59,127 nucleotides of DNA from Desulfobulbaceae bacterium. Its GTDB lineage: Bacteria > Desulfobacterota > Desulfobulbia > Desulfobulbales > SURF-16. The notes below the pieces were generated by a model that did not search any database, had not been told where the DNA came from, and was given only the letters and a program-made list of their open reading frames with translations. The stretch lies in the NCBI GenBank assembly GCA_023230525.1, contig JALNXE010000016.1, positions 1 through 59,127 of the forward strand, read 5' to 3'. Positions 45,513 to 54,997 of this stretch are shown here, piece by piece; the first letter of the stretch is position 1; each line of letters opens with the position of its first letter. A program made the translations under genes and the position numbers.

Positions 45513-47441
45513 ATGAGCAAACAAGTTACGTTTCTGCCGGATAAAACCACCATTACCGTTGATGACGGCGAAAATCTGCTGACGGCCGCCGCCACGGCAG
45601 GGGTCTATATCCACGCCTTCTGCGGCGGTGAGGGGGTGTGCGGCAAGTGTAAGGTGAAGATCAAGGAGGGCCAGGTCTCCTCGCAGCGGACGCATCTCAA
45701 GACAGCGGAATTTGAGAACGGGGTCAGGCTGGCCTGCCAGACAGCCGTGGTTTCCGATCTGGTGGTGGAAATACCGGAGGCAATGGGCAAGGACGGCCGG
45801 GCCCTGAAACGCAAGCCGAAAACCACCCGGGCCATTTCCGCCCGCTCCCTGGAAGCACTGATCGGCAAATGGGATGTGGATCCCCCGGTGGAAAAACGTT
45901 TTATCAAGATCGATCCGCCCAGTCTGGACGACAATGTGCCGGACCTGCAGCGTCTGCTGCGGGGCATCAGGAAAGGATGCTTTGAGTGCAAGGAGCCGAC
46001 CTACGATCATCCGGAGATGCTGCGGGAGCTGCCCTTTATCCTCAGGGAGGCCAACTGGGAGATTACCGCCATACTGCTGCGCGGCAAGCGGGAGGAAGAG
46101 CCTGACAGGATCATCGCCCTTGAGCCTGGCAATACCACGGACCGCCTGTACGGGCTGGCGGTGGATATCGGCACCACCACGGTGAGCGGCATTCTGCTGG
46201 ATCTCAATTCCGGCAAGGTGCTGGCCGAGGCCTCGGCCTATAACGGCCAGATCCGTTACGGTGAGGACGTCATTTCCCGCATCATTTATTCCCAGCGGCC
46301 CGGCGGTCTGCGCACCCTGCAGGAGAGGGTGGTGCACACCATCAATGAGATCATCGAGTCGGTCTGCCGCAATGTGATGATCAGTCCCAGCGACATCAGT
46401 TATATCATGGCCGCCGGCAATACGGTGATGTCCCATCTGCTGCTCGGCATTGATCCGAAATTCATCCGCGAGGCCCCCTATGTGCCGGCCTGCAGCCAGT
46501 TTCCGTTGACCCGGGCCGCCTCCCTGGGGGTCATGGCCCATCCCTCGGTCCGTCTTTTCCTCTACCCATCCATTGCCAGCTATGTGGGCGGGGACATTGT
46601 TTCCGGGGTGCATGCCTGCCAGATGCACAAAAGCCCGGAGCTGACCCTGTTCATCGATATCGGCACCAACGGCGAGATCGTGGTGGGCAACATGGACTGG
46701 ATGATGTGCACGGCCTGTTCCGCCGGCCCGGCCTTTGAGGGCGGCGGCATCCGCTTCGGCATGCGGGCCAGCAGCGGCGCCATTGAGAATTTTCAGATTC
46801 ATCCCACCACCTTTGACCCGATGATCGTCACCATTGACCGCACCAAGCCGCGGGGCATCTGCGGCTCGGGCCTGATCAGCATTGTCGCCGAACTGCTGGA
46901 GGCGGGGGTGATTGACCAGCAGGGCAAAGTCAACCGCAGCATCGACCATCCCCGCATCAGAAACGGCCATGACGGCTACGAGTATGTGCTGGCCTGGTCA
47001 AAGGACTCGCTGATCGGCGAGGATATCGTCATCACCGAGGTGGATATCGACAACCTGATCCGGGCCAAGGGCGCCATGTATGCCGGCTACCAGACCCTGC
47101 TCGAATCCGTGGGCATGGCCTTTACCGATCTGGACCGCATCATCCTGGCGGGTAATTTCGGCGCCTATCTTGACCTGGAAAGGGCCATCAGTATCGGCCT
47201 GCTGCCGGATCTCGACCGCAACAAGTTCTTCTATCTCGGCAACGGCTCCCTGCTGGGGGCCCAGATCAGCCTGAACGACCACAAGCGTTTCCGGGAGCGC
47301 AGCGAGGTGAGCCGGCTCATCACCAACATGGAACTCAGCGAGAATCCCCAGTTCATGCACCACTACATGGCCGCCCTTTTCCTGCCGCATACCGACCTGA
47401 ATCTCTTCCCCTCGGTGAGGAGCAAGCTGGCGGAGATATAG
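45513..47441 (+). CDS. RACo-like ASKHA ATPase with N-terminal 2Fe-2S ferredoxin domain
   Basis: The 642-residue protein begins with a ferredoxin domain (Cys pattern FCGGEGVCGKC then ACQT, residues about 37-88), a linker, and a C-terminal actin-like ATPase domain (AVDIGTTTVSGILLD near 215, FIDIGTNGEIVVG near 390, GICGSGLIS near 450). This is the layout of reductive activators of corrinoid proteins (RamA/RACo family), which use ATP to recharge Co(I) in methyl-transfer pathways. The corrinoid partner is not encoded in this window. The GT2 gene follows after 3 bases. Confidence 0.88.
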   Translation: MSKQVTFLPDKTTITVDDGENLLTAAATAGVYIHAFCGGEGVCGKCKVKIKEGQVSSQRTHLKTAEFENGVRLACQTAVVSDLVVEIPEAMGKDGRALKRKPKTTRAISARSLEALIGKWDVDPPVEKRFIKIDPPSLDDNVPDLQRLLRGIRKGCFECKEPTYDHPEMLRELPFILREANWEITAILLRGKREEEPDRIIALEPGNTTDRLYGLAVDIGTTTVSGILLDLNSGKVLAEASAYNGQIRYGEDVISRIIYSQRPGGLRTLQERVVHTINEIIESVCRNVMISPSDISYIMAAGNTVMSHLLLGIDPKFIREAPYVPACSQFPLTRAASLGVMAHPSVRLFLYPSIASYVGGDIVSGVHACQMHKSPELTLFIDIGTNGEIVVGNMDWMMCTACSAGPAFEGGGIRFGMRASSGAIENFQIHPTTFDPMIVTIDRTKPRGICGSGLISIVAELLEAGVIDQQGKVNRSIDHPRIRNGHDGYEYVLAWSKDSLIGEDIVITEVDIDNLIRAKGAMYAGYQTLLESVGMAFTDLDRIILAGNFGAYLDLERAISIGLLPDLDRNKFFYLGNGSLLGAQISLNDHKRFRERSEVSRLITNMELSENPQFMHHYMAALFLPHTDLNLFPSVRSKLAEI

Positions 47442-47444
47442 AAC

Positions 47445-48200
47445 GTGGCGGAGCCGCTGCCGGATCTGACTGTCTGTGTGGCGGGCTGCGGCCCGCCGGC
47501 AACCACCCGCCGTTTTCTGCGCGCCGTGCATGACACGGCGGATCATGTCAGCCTGGAGGTCTTTGTCATCTGCCGGGGGAACCGGCAGGATCTCGCCGCC
47601 CTGCAGGGGGAATTTCCCGAACTTACCATCCTGACCCTGCATTCCGGCAGTTATGTGAACGGAGCGGTCAACCGGGCCATTGCCTCCTCCCGCGGCCGCT
47701 ATTTCTCCGTGTGGGATGACAGCACCGTGGTGTCCGGCGGCTGTCTGCCGGCCCTGGTCGATTTTCTCGATGAGGTGCCGGACGCAGGGGTAGCCGGCCC
47801 CAAATTGCGGGATGAGCGGGGCGAGATCCAGCCGGTGGCCCGCGGCTGCCCGTCCTTTTTTTCCCTGCTTGCCCCGGCCGGGCCGCTACCGGGACGCCCG
47901 GCTGCCGGCTGGCATGAATATGCCGGGGGCGAGGCGGGCTGGTTCGCCGGCCCGGGCATCACCGTCAGCCGGCTGCTGCTGGAGGACATCGGCAAAATCC
48001 ATCCGGGTCTGATGCTGTACTGGCCTCTTGAGCTGTGCCTGCGCGCCCGCCGGGCCGGCTGGCATGTCCATTATCTGAGTGAGGCCCAGGCCGAAGGCTC
48101 GCTTGCCGCCTGGCAGCAGTGCCTGACCTCGGGCCGCAAGCTGTGGTGGCGCCGCCTGTGGGAGGCCTGCCTGCTTGCGGCCGCCTGGCGTTTCCGCTGA
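47445..48200 (+). CDS. Family 2-like glycosyltransferase
   Basis: The 251-residue protein has a GT-A-like pattern: N-terminal beta strand LTVCVAGC, SYVNGAVNRAIASSRGRYFSV followed by the acidic DDS (metal-binding DxD-like), and a later WFAGPGITVSRLLLEDIG segment. The start is GTG at 47445, 3 bases after the RACo-like stop. A function with the RACo-like gene is not obvious; co-transcription may be fortuitous. Confidence 0.7.
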   Translation: MAEPLPDLTVCVAGCGPPATTRRFLRAVHDTADHVSLEVFVICRGNRQDLAALQGEFPELTILTLHSGSYVNGAVNRAIASSRGRYFSVWDDSTVVSGGCLPALVDFLDEVPDAGVAGPKLRDERGEIQPVARGCPSFFSLLAPAGPLPGRPAAGWHEYAGGEAGWFAGPGITVSRLLLEDIGKIHPGLMLYWPLELCLRARRAGWHVHYLSEAQAEGSLAAWQQCLTSGRKLWWRRLWEACLLAAAWRFR

Positions 48201-48236
48201 TCGGCGCAAAGGGGGCCGTATTGCCGCAGCCTTGGG

Positions 48237-50819
48237 TTAATCATGGGCCGCGAAAGAGTAATTGCCTTTGAAAAATTCATCGACATACCAGTCAATCTGC
48301 TGATCATCGGAAAGGACCATATCCATCATGCGGACGGCGCCGAAGAGCCTGCCCAGGATATCAAGCTTTTCCTGAATCAAGGCGCAGTCGAACTTTTTCA
48401 GCGTTCCGCTTATCATGTCCGCCTTGAGTTCGATCTTGAAGTTCATTTTTTTCAGGACACGCCCGATCAGCTGGGCCCGCCGGGTTCTCCGCGTGATGTC
48501 CGCTGCCCCGCCCTTAAAAAAGAAGGTAATGTAGTTATCGTTGATGACCGGACCGCAGTAGGCGTGCACGGTGGTGAAATGGTAACCGAGGCGGCAGTTA
48601 AAGTTGAGATATTCCCTGGAGATAATGGCATAGCTTGGCGTCGCCATCTTTTTTTCCATCTGCGGATTCCGGAGAAAGGATTCCATGAGTATGGCGCCAA
48701 ACCCGCGCCAGTCCACTGCGGCCGGGCCGGTCCACTGGACGCCTTGATGCGTCATGCCGCGCAGCAGGGACCTGAAAGGCACGGAAATGATGTCCTCTTC
48801 GGTCACGATTCGCGCCTGCTCGGAATCGGCAGAGAGTCCGCCCTCCAGGTTTATCACGTAAATACTCAAGGGGAGGTTGGTGCGCAACCTGAGGGCAATA
48901 CCCTTCTCGAATTTGAATTCATCCCCGATCCGAAACATTTCCTGCATGGAGAGTTCATGGGCCAGCCGAATGATATCATGGATGGTCTTGCAGCCCTCCC
49001 GCCGGAAGTTGGGGTCTTTGGGGTCGATGAGGTTGAGCGGCGCGATCTTTTTGAGGGCATTGGCTACGGCGTGGTATGTCGGGCTGCCTTTCATTGGATT
49101 GACCGGGGGGATGGTTTGCAGCAGGCGCTCCACGCGGCCCTGGTAAACGGCCCTGTTTTTGGCATCCAGGGTAATCTCTTCGCCGTGCCGGATCAGCGAT
49201 GTCGCCGAACCCGTGCCAACCAGGGTGGGAATATTGAATTCCCGGGCAACCGAGGCCATGTGGCCGGTGACGCTGCCCACATCCGTGATAATGCCTTTTA
49301 TCCGGCCGAGGGCCGGCACATAGCGGGGAGAAGTCTGCTGCGTGATCAGAATGGCTCCTGCCGGAATACCGGCCAGATTGTGATCCGAGCGCAGCACATA
49401 TGCCAGGCCGCTGGCCGTTCCCTCGCAGGCGGTGGCCCCGCCCTGAAGCAAAACAGGATGATCGGAAAGCTCTGCCGGCACAAGCGGCAGGTTGGGCTCC
49501 TCCCTGGCCCGGACCGGGCGCCGCAGAGGCCGGGCCTGGAGAATGAAAATCCGCTCGTTCTGGTCCACCGCCCATTCGATATCCAGGGGGAGACCGTAGT
49601 GTTTCTCCAGCGTCAGGCCGTATTCCGCCAGTTTCCGGATCTGTGCCTCATTAAGGCAGGCTCGTTCCCTTAAGTCCTCCGGCACCGGCTCTGCCCTGAT
49701 GCCTCCATTTGCACAGGAAACAAGCTGGGTTTTTTTGCTGGCCACATGGCTGAGTTCAATATTTTTGTTTTCCTTGCTGATCTGGTAGAAATCGGTATTG
49801 GACGAGCCGTCCACCGCGCCTTCCCCCAATCCCCAAACAGCGCTGATCATCAAAACATGGTGGCGATTATCGTTCGGATCCGTGGTATACATAATCCCGG
49901 CACTCCTGGCATTGATCATGACCATGCAGAAAACGCTCATTACGACATCCTGATCCAGATAGCCCTTCTTGCGCCGGTAAAAAATGGCCCGGGGGCTGAA
50001 GGTGCTCGCCACGACTTCCTTGTAGGCTGGAATCAAATCCTCCAGGGACACATTCAAGACCGTGGCATGCTGTCCGGCAAAACTTGCCTCGCTGTCCTCG
50101 CTGGTGGCACTGCTCCTGACCGAGAGCCGCAGTTCCGGCCCGAACTCCCGGTGCAGCCGGGAGGCGACCTGGGTGATGGCATTCTCCAAGTCGGGAGGCA
50201 AAGGGATTTTCATGATGGTGGCCTGTATTTCCTCGCTCGCCCTGGTGAGTTCCTCGGTATCATCTATGTCAAGGCCCCTGATTCTGCTGTCGATTGTTTT
50301 GGCGCACACCTCGGTATAATCAATGAACTGCTGGCAGGCATAGGCGCTGATGGCGAAGCCATACGGAACAGGCAGATTGACCCGGTTGAATACCTCGCCG
50401 AGATTGGCCGCCTTGCCGCCGACCTCCGCGGCGCTCTCCCGGCTCAGATTTTCCAGGGGGATGATCAGGCAGGTCTTTTCGATCCTTTTCCTTTTTTCCA
50501 GTCCAGCCAGAATGTTCGCCCCGATTTCCTCCACCGCATCGAACAGGGCCGGATACTTGCCTCCGGACAGGCCGTTCACATCTTTAACAATATTGTAGAT
50601 CTCTCCGACCAGTATCTCGGTCTGCTGCAGGACGTAATCAAGCGAGAAAGGTTTGTCGGCATAGAACAGGTTCTCGAGATCAGTAATAATTTCCAAAGCG
50701 CGATTATTGCCGGCCAGAGCCCTTTTGAAGGTTTCATACTTCTGGTGAAAGGCTTCCTTGTTTGGTGAAATGCGGCGGCTTATTTTGCTTTTCCGGAATA
50801 GGTCAAAATGATTGAACAT
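48237..50819 (-). CDS. PEP-synthase-like protein lacking the C-terminal TIM barrel
   Basis: The 860-residue protein has a helical N-terminal region (about 1-115), a PEP/pyruvate-type ATP-grasp domain (about 120-450: GGKAANLGEV, LSVRSSATSEDSEASFAGQH, ending in FILQARPLRRP) and a swivelling phospho-His domain (about 485-565) with SVTGHMASVAREFNIP, where His fits the catalytic residue. The last 270 residues match no domain I know and lack the PEP-binding TIM barrel of true PEP synthases. It probably phosphorylates an unknown acceptor. The ATG follows a GGAG. Confidence 0.8.
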   Translation of the reverse strand: MFNHFDLFRKSKISRRISPNKEAFHQKYETFKRALAGNNRALEIITDLENLFYADKPFSLDYVLQQTEILVGEIYNIVKDVNGLSGGKYPALFDAVEEIGANILAGLEKRKRIEKTCLIIPLENLSRESAAEVGGKAANLGEVFNRVNLPVPYGFAISAYACQQFIDYTEVCAKTIDSRIRGLDIDDTEELTRASEEIQATIMKIPLPPDLENAITQVASRLHREFGPELRLSVRSSATSEDSEASFAGQHATVLNVSLEDLIPAYKEVVASTFSPRAIFYRRKKGYLDQDVVMSVFCMVMINARSAGIMYTTDPNDNRHHVLMISAVWGLGEGAVDGSSNTDFYQISKENKNIELSHVASKKTQLVSCANGGIRAEPVPEDLRERACLNEAQIRKLAEYGLTLEKHYGLPLDIEWAVDQNERIFILQARPLRRPVRAREEPNLPLVPAELSDHPVLLQGGATACEGTASGLAYVLRSDHNLAGIPAGAILITQQTSPRYVPALGRIKGIITDVGSVTGHMASVAREFNIPTLVGTGSATSLIRHGEEITLDAKNRAVYQGRVERLLQTIPPVNPMKGSPTYHAVANALKKIAPLNLIDPKDPNFRREGCKTIHDIIRLAHELSMQEMFRIGDEFKFEKGIALRLRTNLPLSIYVINLEGGLSADSEQARIVTEEDIISVPFRSLLRGMTHQGVQWTGPAAVDWRGFGAILMESFLRNPQMEKKMATPSYAIISREYLNFNCRLGYHFTTVHAYCGPVINDNYITFFFKGGAADITRRTRRAQLIGRVLKKMNFKIELKADMISGTLKKFDCALIQEKLDILGRLFGAVRMMDMVLSDDQQIDWYVDEFFKGNYSFAAHD

Positions 50820-51761
50820 ACTAAAACTCCATGATTAAAACAGTTATGGTTGTTACTCGGGGGAGAGCGCGGGATGGGTGATAATCAGGCTGGCGTAATT
50901 GGCTTATTCAGAACTCGTCTTATTGTTTCGGCCGGCCGTAAACCGCGCCCCTGCTGGCACCGCCGGCATCCGGACGGTTTTTTTCCGCCGGTTCCGGCGG
51001 GAAGGAGGGCCGGGAGCCAGGGTTTGTTGAGCCGCGCATCGATCTTACTTAATGCCCGAAAAATACCTGGCGGAAAGGGTATCCGGGAGGGCGTGGGTTT
51101 TTTTTCATATAAATCTCTCTCCTCGACCGGGGGAGCGAACAAACAAAAGTGATCTGTTGCTCATCGTGCCGGGCGGCAGGGTCTTTCGCACTTGCTGGGC
51201 TCTTGAGCGGCAGAGGGAATGCAAAGAGCGGCAAAATACATCTGCGCCGCGGCTTTGTCAACGCCACCGCCAAGGCAACGGTAACGGCGGGAAAGGCTCT
51301 GGTACGTTGGGAAAGAGAGCATCTGCTCCTTCCTCTGCCCGCAGCGGATCTGTCTGAAAGCGCGGCCTCCCGCCCCTTACAGATGGGGCGGTGCTGGCGG
51401 TGCTGGCGCGAGCTCGTTTATCCCGCCAATGCCCTGATAACGGGGGTGGGCTGGCACGAGGCAACCGGAGCGCGAATGGCGAAAAGCAAGTAATGGGGGC
51501 GGCAGCATTTAATGACCGCAGAGAGGGGGGAATTGCTGATCCTGACATTTTTGATAAATGCTAGGCGGATGCCGCTATTTGTTGCGGGTTCGACTCGTTT
51601 CGGGCTGTGAATTATTCTTTGTAACGAAGCGGTAAATACTGTCTATTCAATCAATTAGGAAATGCTTTTCGCGATTGATCTGCCTGCAGCCGGTCCCGGG
51701 ATAAATTTTTTTTGCATTCTTTACGCTGTCTGCTGCCATATAAAAAATATTTTGGCGAGCT
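50820..51761. other. Intergenic stretch without a supported gene
   Basis: Several short open frames occur in the G+C-rich first half but none has a plausible ribosome site, composition or family pattern. Composition shifts to A+T rich after about 51550, at the start of the accessory block. Confidence 0.4.
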
Positions 51762-51970
51762 GTTTCACGACTTGGTCCCCCGCAGTCGACGGGCAAGCCT
51801 GGGCGGCCTCGGAATCCAGAGTGTGATATTGATGCGGATTTGGATTATGTTACGGGTCATAAGACGCGCCAGGATGGGCATGTGATCAAGGATGAACGTA
51901 AAGTAGTCCTCGGGAGTGATCAGCAAGTTCTCGCGCAACTGGAGAAGTCACCAAGGCAGACAGTGAACTG
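51762..51970 (+). pseudogene. Fragment of a DDE-type transposase
   Basis: The frame from 51762 reads VSRLGPPQSTGKPGRPRNPE, then DADLDYVTGHKTRQDGHVIK, DERKVVLGSDQQVLAQLEKS and PRQTVN. The GRPR...DL-Y...K...G-V-KVVxG...LxxSP...TVN order is that of the C-terminal half of transposases with an E-R-N-N-L motif further on, which is missing here. No start and no full length, so it is a remnant. Confidence 0.5.
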
Positions 51971-52062
51971 CTGGCCTACCCAACTTCGTAGCAATGATCT
52001 GGGGATATCGTTTTTTTCTGTCAAATTCAAGGGTTCGCAGCAGGAAGGGCATGTTGCTTAAT

Positions 52063-52087
52063 GTTGCAATGTTGTATTGTGCAACAG
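52063..52087. promoter_or_regulatory. Distal upstream activator site
   Basis: TTGCAATG overlaps TTGTATTGTGCAACA, an imperfect copy of the TTGCA-N3-TGCAA palindrome found closer to the promoter. It lies about 260 bases upstream of the -24 box. Confidence 0.5.
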
Positions 52088-52227
52088 TCCGATCCCGGTT
52101 GTTTAGTAAAATTCCCTTTCGCTCCTGCCCATAAGCTGAAACCTTTGTGCAAGCCGGATTGTCTACTGGTGATCCATCCGATTAACCTTCTTCTTCGCTC
52201 TTTGCCTTTTGGTTTGGAATTTTATGG

Positions 52228-52240
52228 TTGCATTGTGCAA
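52228..52240. promoter_or_regulatory. Upstream activator palindrome TTGCATTGTGCAA
   Basis: A perfect TTGCA-TTG-TGCAA palindrome about 100 bases upstream of the sigma-54 promoter at 52340. Related palindromes stand at the same distance before the opposing promoter at 57558-57573. The likely binder is the activator encoded at 52705. Confidence 0.6.
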
Positions 52241-52339
52241 CAGACTATCTTTGTACAGGCCGGCGGCGTGTTGTTTAATAGGGTTATTTTCTCTTCTAAC
52301 TTGTTGTTATTGCGTTATAGATTAAATGAAATTAATTTA

Positions 52340-52355
52340 TGGCACGATTAATGCA
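52340..52355 (+). promoter_or_regulatory. Sigma-54 promoter of the activator gene
   Basis: TGGCACGATTAATGCA matches the -24/-12 consensus TGGCACG-N4-TTGCA except for one base, with GG and GC ten bases apart. Transcription should start near 52366 and give a leader of about 340 bases. Confidence 0.8.
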
Positions 52356-52365
52356 ATTTATGGTT

Positions 52366-52704
52366 AGGTAAAGATTGTCTGTCAGTGCTCCGCCTCCATT
52401 CAGCCAGAAGAGTGCCTACTCCGAGGTTTCGCAGACTCGGCAGGCCCGCTCCCCTGTGATTGAAATGCTGCCAAAAACGGCTCATATGTTATTTGAGAAC
52501 CGACATTAATGCTGGGGCGGATATGAAAGATGAAAAATTCTTGACGCAGTTTAACCGAAACACGAAAGCGTGTCGGTTGCCGCAAATCGTTGGGATCTGC
52601 AGAAGAGCCGCATTTACATAAGTTGCAAGAATTGTCCACGCAATGACCGGCTGGCACTAAGGGATGCTTTTCATTGAGGCGTGGATGAATAACAGGTATT
52701 TCTC
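52366..52704 (+). promoter_or_regulatory. Long structured leader of the activator gene
   Basis: Two clear hairpins: 52414-52445 (GCCT and CCGAG with CTCGG and AGGC) and 52556-52578 (CCGA-ACACG, loop AAAG, CGTGT-CGG) followed by CCGCAAA. The second has a superficial likeness to a GEMM/c-di-GMP-I riboswitch (GAAA loop followed by GCAAA), but the rest of that consensus is not visible, so no class is assigned. Confidence 0.35.
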
Positions 52705-54171
52705 ATGGCCCAATTTGTCCGCTTCCCTAAAAAAGGGGTACCGAGAATCCCCTCAATTGACTTCCCCAATTCGTGCGCGAAGAAAATGGGCACCGATGGC
52801 GTTTCATTCAGTGAAACCATCCTCGATACCATCGTCCAGGGCGCCTTTACCATTGATCTTCAATTCAACATTACCTCATTTAACCGCTCCGCCGAGAATC
52901 TAACAGGATTCAAACGAAGCGAAGCGATTGGAATGAAATGCTATCATGTCTTCCGAGCCGATATCTGTAAATCAAACTGCGCCATGAAAAAAACGATGCG
53001 GACCGGCAGGGATGTTTGTTCCCAGCAGGTCACCATCAAGGATATTGATGGTGACGATGTCCAAGCCATTGTTTGTACCGCGGTAATGCGCAATGACAAG
53101 CGGAAAATTATTGGGGCAGTGGAAACATTCCGGGATGTCTCCTCCAGCATGCGCCTCAGCCGGGCGATATCCAAGAAATACAGCATTCATAATATCATCA
53201 GTAAAAACGAAAAAATACAGCGAATTATTTCGACTCTCCCCAGCATAGCAACAAGCGAAAGTACCGTTCTCATCGAAGGACCGAGTGGTTCCGGCAAGGA
53301 ACTCATTGCCAAGGCCATTCACACATTGTCAAAACGAGAAGGCAAATTTGTAGCCCTTAACTGCGCTGCCCTTCCGGACACCCTTCTTGAATCGGAATTG
53401 TTCGGCTACAGAAAAGGGGCGTTTACCGGCGCCACCAGCGACAAACTTGGTCGTTTTGCCTTGGCGGAAAAAGGGACGATTTTTCTTGATGAAATAGGTG
53501 ATATTTCTCCCGCGATGCAGCTTAAGCTTTTGCGAGTCCTGCAGGAAAAGGAGTATGAGCCCCTGGGCGGCACCAAAACCCTCAAAGCTGACGTCCGGGT
53601 TATTGCAGCCACCAATACCAATATTAAAGAACAGATTGATAAAGGCTCGTTCCGCGAGGATCTGTTTTTTCGACTCAATGTCATAGAAATCACCCTTCCT
53701 CCTCTTTCTGAACGGCGAGAAGATATTCCTCTGCTGGTCCACCATTTTATTGAGAAATTTATTGCATTGAAACAGAAGAACATTGAATCCATTTCACCCA
53801 AAGCGCTCAACATTTTGATGAGCTACGATTATCCCGGCAATATCCGGGAGCTTGAAAATATTATCGAATACTGCTTTGTTCTTTGTCAGGGAAACATCAT
53901 CGAACCTGACTGTCTGCCTCAGAGGATCATGGAGTCGTCCCAGGCAACCTGCGCGCAGGATCATCTCACCGTGAAAGCGCCACTTATTTCCACTGCCGAA
54001 TCGGCAATGATATTGACAGCCCTGCGCATGTGCAACGGCCACAGAGAGAAAACCGCCGAATATCTCGGTATTGAAAAGACCACACTCTGGCGTAAAATGA
54101 AGAAATATAAGATTCATTACCTGGAAAAGAAAAAAAAATTACCCGCTCCGGAAATTTTGCTCCACAAGTAG
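52705..54171 (+). CDS. PAS-type sigma-54-dependent activator
   Basis: The 488-residue protein has a PAS domain (about 35-150) with a Cys set CYHVFRADICKSNC and later DVC, seen in PAS activators thought to sense redox or bind a cofactor, an AAA+ domain with Walker A GPSGSGKE, the GAFTGA loop and TIFLDEIGDI, and a Fis-type helix-turn-helix (REKTAEYLGIEKTTLWRKMK). It has its own -24/-12 promoter, so it may be autoactivated. ATG 52786 is an alternative start that omits the first 27 residues. The genes on the other strand downstream are the likely targets. Confidence 0.88.
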   Translation: MAQFVRFPKKGVPRIPSIDFPNSCAKKMGTDGVSFSETILDTIVQGAFTIDLQFNITSFNRSAENLTGFKRSEAIGMKCYHVFRADICKSNCAMKKTMRTGRDVCSQQVTIKDIDGDDVQAIVCTAVMRNDKRKIIGAVETFRDVSSSMRLSRAISKKYSIHNIISKNEKIQRIISTLPSIATSESTVLIEGPSGSGKELIAKAIHTLSKREGKFVALNCAALPDTLLESELFGYRKGAFTGATSDKLGRFALAEKGTIFLDEIGDISPAMQLKLLRVLQEKEYEPLGGTKTLKADVRVIAATNTNIKEQIDKGSFREDLFFRLNVIEITLPPLSERREDIPLLVHHFIEKFIALKQKNIESISPKALNILMSYDYPGNIRELENIIEYCFVLCQGNIIEPDCLPQRIMESSQATCAQDHLTVKAPLISTAESAMILTALRMCNGHREKTAEYLGIEKTTLWRKMKKYKIHYLEKKKKLPAPEILLHK

Positions 54172-54356
54172 AAGCAGAGGGGAAAAACAACTACCACCTG
54201 ATTGAAGCGGCTGCGAGGGGAGGATAGAGGTGGCCGGATTGGATTTGAAGGATCTGACTCTCTGTTGCGCCTGCTTATAACCAATTGGCGTCATGACAAA
54301 ATCTCCTGGGTCCTCAAGAGGTCTGGGCATAAGGCGAATTCATGCGAGAGGACGCC

Positions 54357-54980
54357 TCAATGGTGTGCCTCGTAGCCGGTAATCATGGCCTTGAAATGGG
54401 CGAGCGGGGTATGTCCTAGGGTTGCAAGATAGCAATGCACCATGACAAAGGATGTAAAAATGAAAAAAAGAATCACATGGATGCTGTCGATGACCTTAAT
54501 CCCACCCAGTATGTTGATGTAATTTGAATAGCCCTTAACCTTCCAGAGAAACATTCCGGATATCATCTGCGCCGGCAGAAGAAACAACATGATGACAAGA
54601 TATGCATTCTGCTGGGGGGCATTGAATTTATTTTCCTGGGTCATGGAATGCGGATTGGGGACTCCCTTGAAAAAGCCATACCCATAGTATTTCATCTGCG
54701 TTATGGACTTGGGTATAAAGGTGTGCAAATCTGAAATGTAAATTTTAATTTTGCCTGAGCCAATATAGTATATAAGCCACAGGAAATAATTAATGATGAC
54801 GGCGAATCCGCCATAGTTATGGATGGTTATCGCATCCTTGAGGGGCATCCAGTTCAAGATATCGGCATAGCGGATTTGAAAACCGGTAACAATCAAAATG
54901 ATAAAGCCTGCGGCATTAATCCAATGCCAGATGCGGACCGGTGCCGGATGGACATATATAAGTTGCTCATTGCTCATCAT
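54357..54980 (-). CDS. Membrane cytochrome b (thiosulfate-reductase/hydrogenase type)
   Basis: The 207-residue protein has four membrane helices with His residues placed for two b hemes: HPAPVRIWHWINA (helix 1), TIHNYGGF (helix 2), IDSIHVILFF and FVMVHCYLATLGHT (helix 4). It resembles the di-heme b subunits that pass electrons between quinone and periplasmic enzymes. It starts 17 bases after the heptaheme cytochrome gene, so the two probably form a quinol-cytochrome c unit. No catalytic subunit is encoded here. Confidence 0.83.
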   Translation of the reverse strand: MMSNEQLIYVHPAPVRIWHWINAAGFIILIVTGFQIRYADILNWMPLKDAITIHNYGGFAVIINYFLWLIYYIGSGKIKIYISDLHTFIPKSITQMKYYGYGFFKGVPNPHSMTQENKFNAPQQNAYLVIMLFLLPAQMISGMFLWKVKGYSNYINILGGIKVIDSIHVILFFIFTSFVMVHCYLATLGHTPLAHFKAMITGYEAHH

Positions 54981-54997
54981 TGATCCTCCCTCAGCCT

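Noticed and set aside
51149..51493. 114-codon plus-strand frame in the gap before the accessory block
   Set aside because: No good ribosome site, no family pattern and biased composition; not supported as a gene.
52650..52667. Sigma-54-like TGGCACTAAGGGATGC just before the activator gene
   Set aside because: GG and GC are 11 bases apart instead of ten, and the site at 52340 is a far better match.
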